Assembly (NCBI GenBank): GCA_011947345.1
Contig: JAAVTG010000043.1
Location: 496,001 to 560,000 of the forward strand
Direction of reading: 5' to 3'
From: Phytophthora quininea
Taxonomy: Eukaryota; Oomycota; Peronosporomycetes; Peronosporales; Peronosporaceae
Length of the DNA: 64,000 bases
In this document: piece after piece, positions 63,262 through 64,000 of the stretch
Layout: every line of letters starts with the position of its first letter
Numbering within the stretch: position 1 is the first letter of the stretch
Translations under genes and position numbers: made by a program
Notes under the pieces: generated by a model
What the model was told of the DNA's origin: nothing
What the model saw: only the letters and a program-made list of their open reading frames with translations
Database searches by the model: none

Positions 63262-63316
63262 AGCTACCAGTAGCACGAAACTCATTATACACGATAGATA
63301 AGTGGGGAAATGCACA

Positions 63317-64000
63317 CTAACTCGACGAACTTGCTTCGGGCGAGAGCATCTTCTTCTGAATTGCCTCCCACACCTCGAAGAAGCCGTCCAGGCCAAGAGC
63401 AGACGCGAATTTCGTGTCGATATCCAGCAGCTCGATATGTGTCTGCTCGCAGTCTTTGATGAGCAACGTGCTCGCGTCCGTGTCCAAGTTGCCTCGGACG
63501 CAAACACTGCCCACATGAAGTTTGGAAAGCAACTGACTCACTGCGTCTGCGTATAGGCCTCGATTCATCAAGCTGTAGCGATCCATTGCACTGTTCCAAA
63601 GTAAAATACTCGCCAGTAAGTGACAGAAGCCTAGCGCCGGCAGCTTTCCTTTTGCTGACTGCTCGAGCCACGACCAATCTGCGAAAAACATGTACGGCAA
63701 CTTCTTCAGCGTCTGGTTCCAGAGCTGGCTCAGTAGTTTTCCTCCAAATGCGTTTAAACGGTAGCTCCCGGACTGAGGACAGTCGCTCGAGACTGTCAGC
63801 ACTTCAAACATGAGAGCAAACAGATACACTGCAGGAGAAGCGTCTTCACTGCTCTCAAGTGGCGGCAGCAACGAGCCATAGTGGAGCTCCCTGGCCAATG
63901 TCCAGATCGCAGAGGCTTGCTGTCTCCGCCACAGCCCAATGACTTCGTCTCTGTCTCCAGATTCGGACAAGCCTGCTGGGTTTATCGTCAACTTTAGCTG
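63317..64000 (-). CDS. 3' end of an unidentified helical protein, cut by window edge
   Basis: An open frame from the right edge to a stop at 63317. The reading continues upstream of the first visible Met (63991), so the 5' part is probably outside. The visible 224 residues are mixed helical: IGLWRRQQASAIWTLARELH, VYLFALMFEVLTVSSDC, LLSQLWNQTLKKLPYMFF, and a C-terminus LDGFFEVWEAIQKKM with a Ser-rich end. No motif I recognise. Codon use and length make it a real gene. It converges on transporter 5 with about 70 bp between stops. Confidence 0.6.
   Translation of the reverse strand, partial: QLKLTINPAGLSESGDRDEVIGLWRRQQASAIWTLARELHYGSLLPPLESSEDASPAVYLFALMFEVLTVSSDCPQSGSYRLNAFGGKLLSQLWNQTLKKLPYMFFADWSWLEQSAKGKLPALGFCHLLASILLWNSAMDRYSLMNRGLYADAVSQLLSKLHVGSVCVRGNLDTDASTLLIKDCEQTHIELLDIDTKFASALGLDGFFEVWEAIQKKMLSPEASSSS

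Noticed and set aside
1..64000. tRNA or rRNA genes, CRISPR arrays, riboswitches
   Set aside because: No cloverleaf-like or rRNA-like stretches or regularly spaced repeats were seen, and the genome is eukaryotic.

Overview
This is a eukaryotic window, almost certainly from an oomycete and most likely Phytophthora or a close relative. The evidence is gene-dense DNA with few short GT-AG introns, the oomycete initiator (TCATTYYNCAWTTT-like) upstream of several genes, a Crinkler (CRN) effector relic with an LQLFVGK motif, a RING/ubiquitin-like multigene family, heme-thiolate peroxidases, and hAT and Harbinger transposons. No bacterial operons, tRNA, rRNA or CRISPR were seen.

Layout. 1-1.7 kb: minus-strand BTB-BACK gene running off the left edge. 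1.9-9.3 kb: a nearly perfect long inverted repeat (arms 1907-5203 and 6020-9327, spacer 816 bp). It carries two mirrored pairs of a small stramenopile-type gene family with a core WSTxTVxEFGVxLGGS; a fifth member lies at 12.9 kb. 10.0-12.6 kb: a delimited PIF/Harbinger element. 13.8-22.1 kb: an OB-fold/zinc-ribbon protein, a CRN pseudogene and a TBC-WW-rhodanese (TBC1D23-like) gene. 22.3-27.2 kb: tandem ubiquitin-like/RING genes, one split by a hAT element. 27.3-30.1 kb: TruA, an RNase H and a membrane-anchored possible hotdog-fold protein. 30.7-33 kb: two secreted heme-thiolate peroxidases sharing a gene-conversion tract. 33-43 kb: a graveyard holding a TauD-like pseudogene with a 303-bp insertion, further ubiquitin-like/RING copies (one a recent 1.1-kb segmental duplicate), a DMT transporter relic, an oligopeptide transporter relic split by a solo LTR, and a second hAT element inside another ubiquitin-like/RING gene. 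43-50 kb: three DMT-family transporters in the same orientation, a small secreted protein and an ATPase-like gene. 50-53.3 kb: an SDR and two more heme-thiolate peroxidases. 53.4-64 kb: a tail-anchored small protein, a THADA/Trm732 homologue, a coiled-coil gene, a fifth DMT transporter, and the 3' end of an unidentified gene.

Many otherwise conserved genes (THADA, TBC1D23-like, SDR, RNase H, BTB-BACK) carry one to three single-base frame changes, often at homopolymers. This suggests homopolymer-length consensus errors in part of the sequence, so 'broken' calls based only on 1-nt shifts are provisional. Relics with in-frame stops or transposon insertions (CRN, TauD, hAT transposase, DMT-1, peptide transporter, ubiquitin-like/RING copies c and g) are more securely dead. 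Functionally the window mixes housekeeping genes (tRNA modification by TruA and THADA, membrane traffic, ER tail-anchored protein) with rapidly evolving multigene families typical of a plant-associated oomycete.
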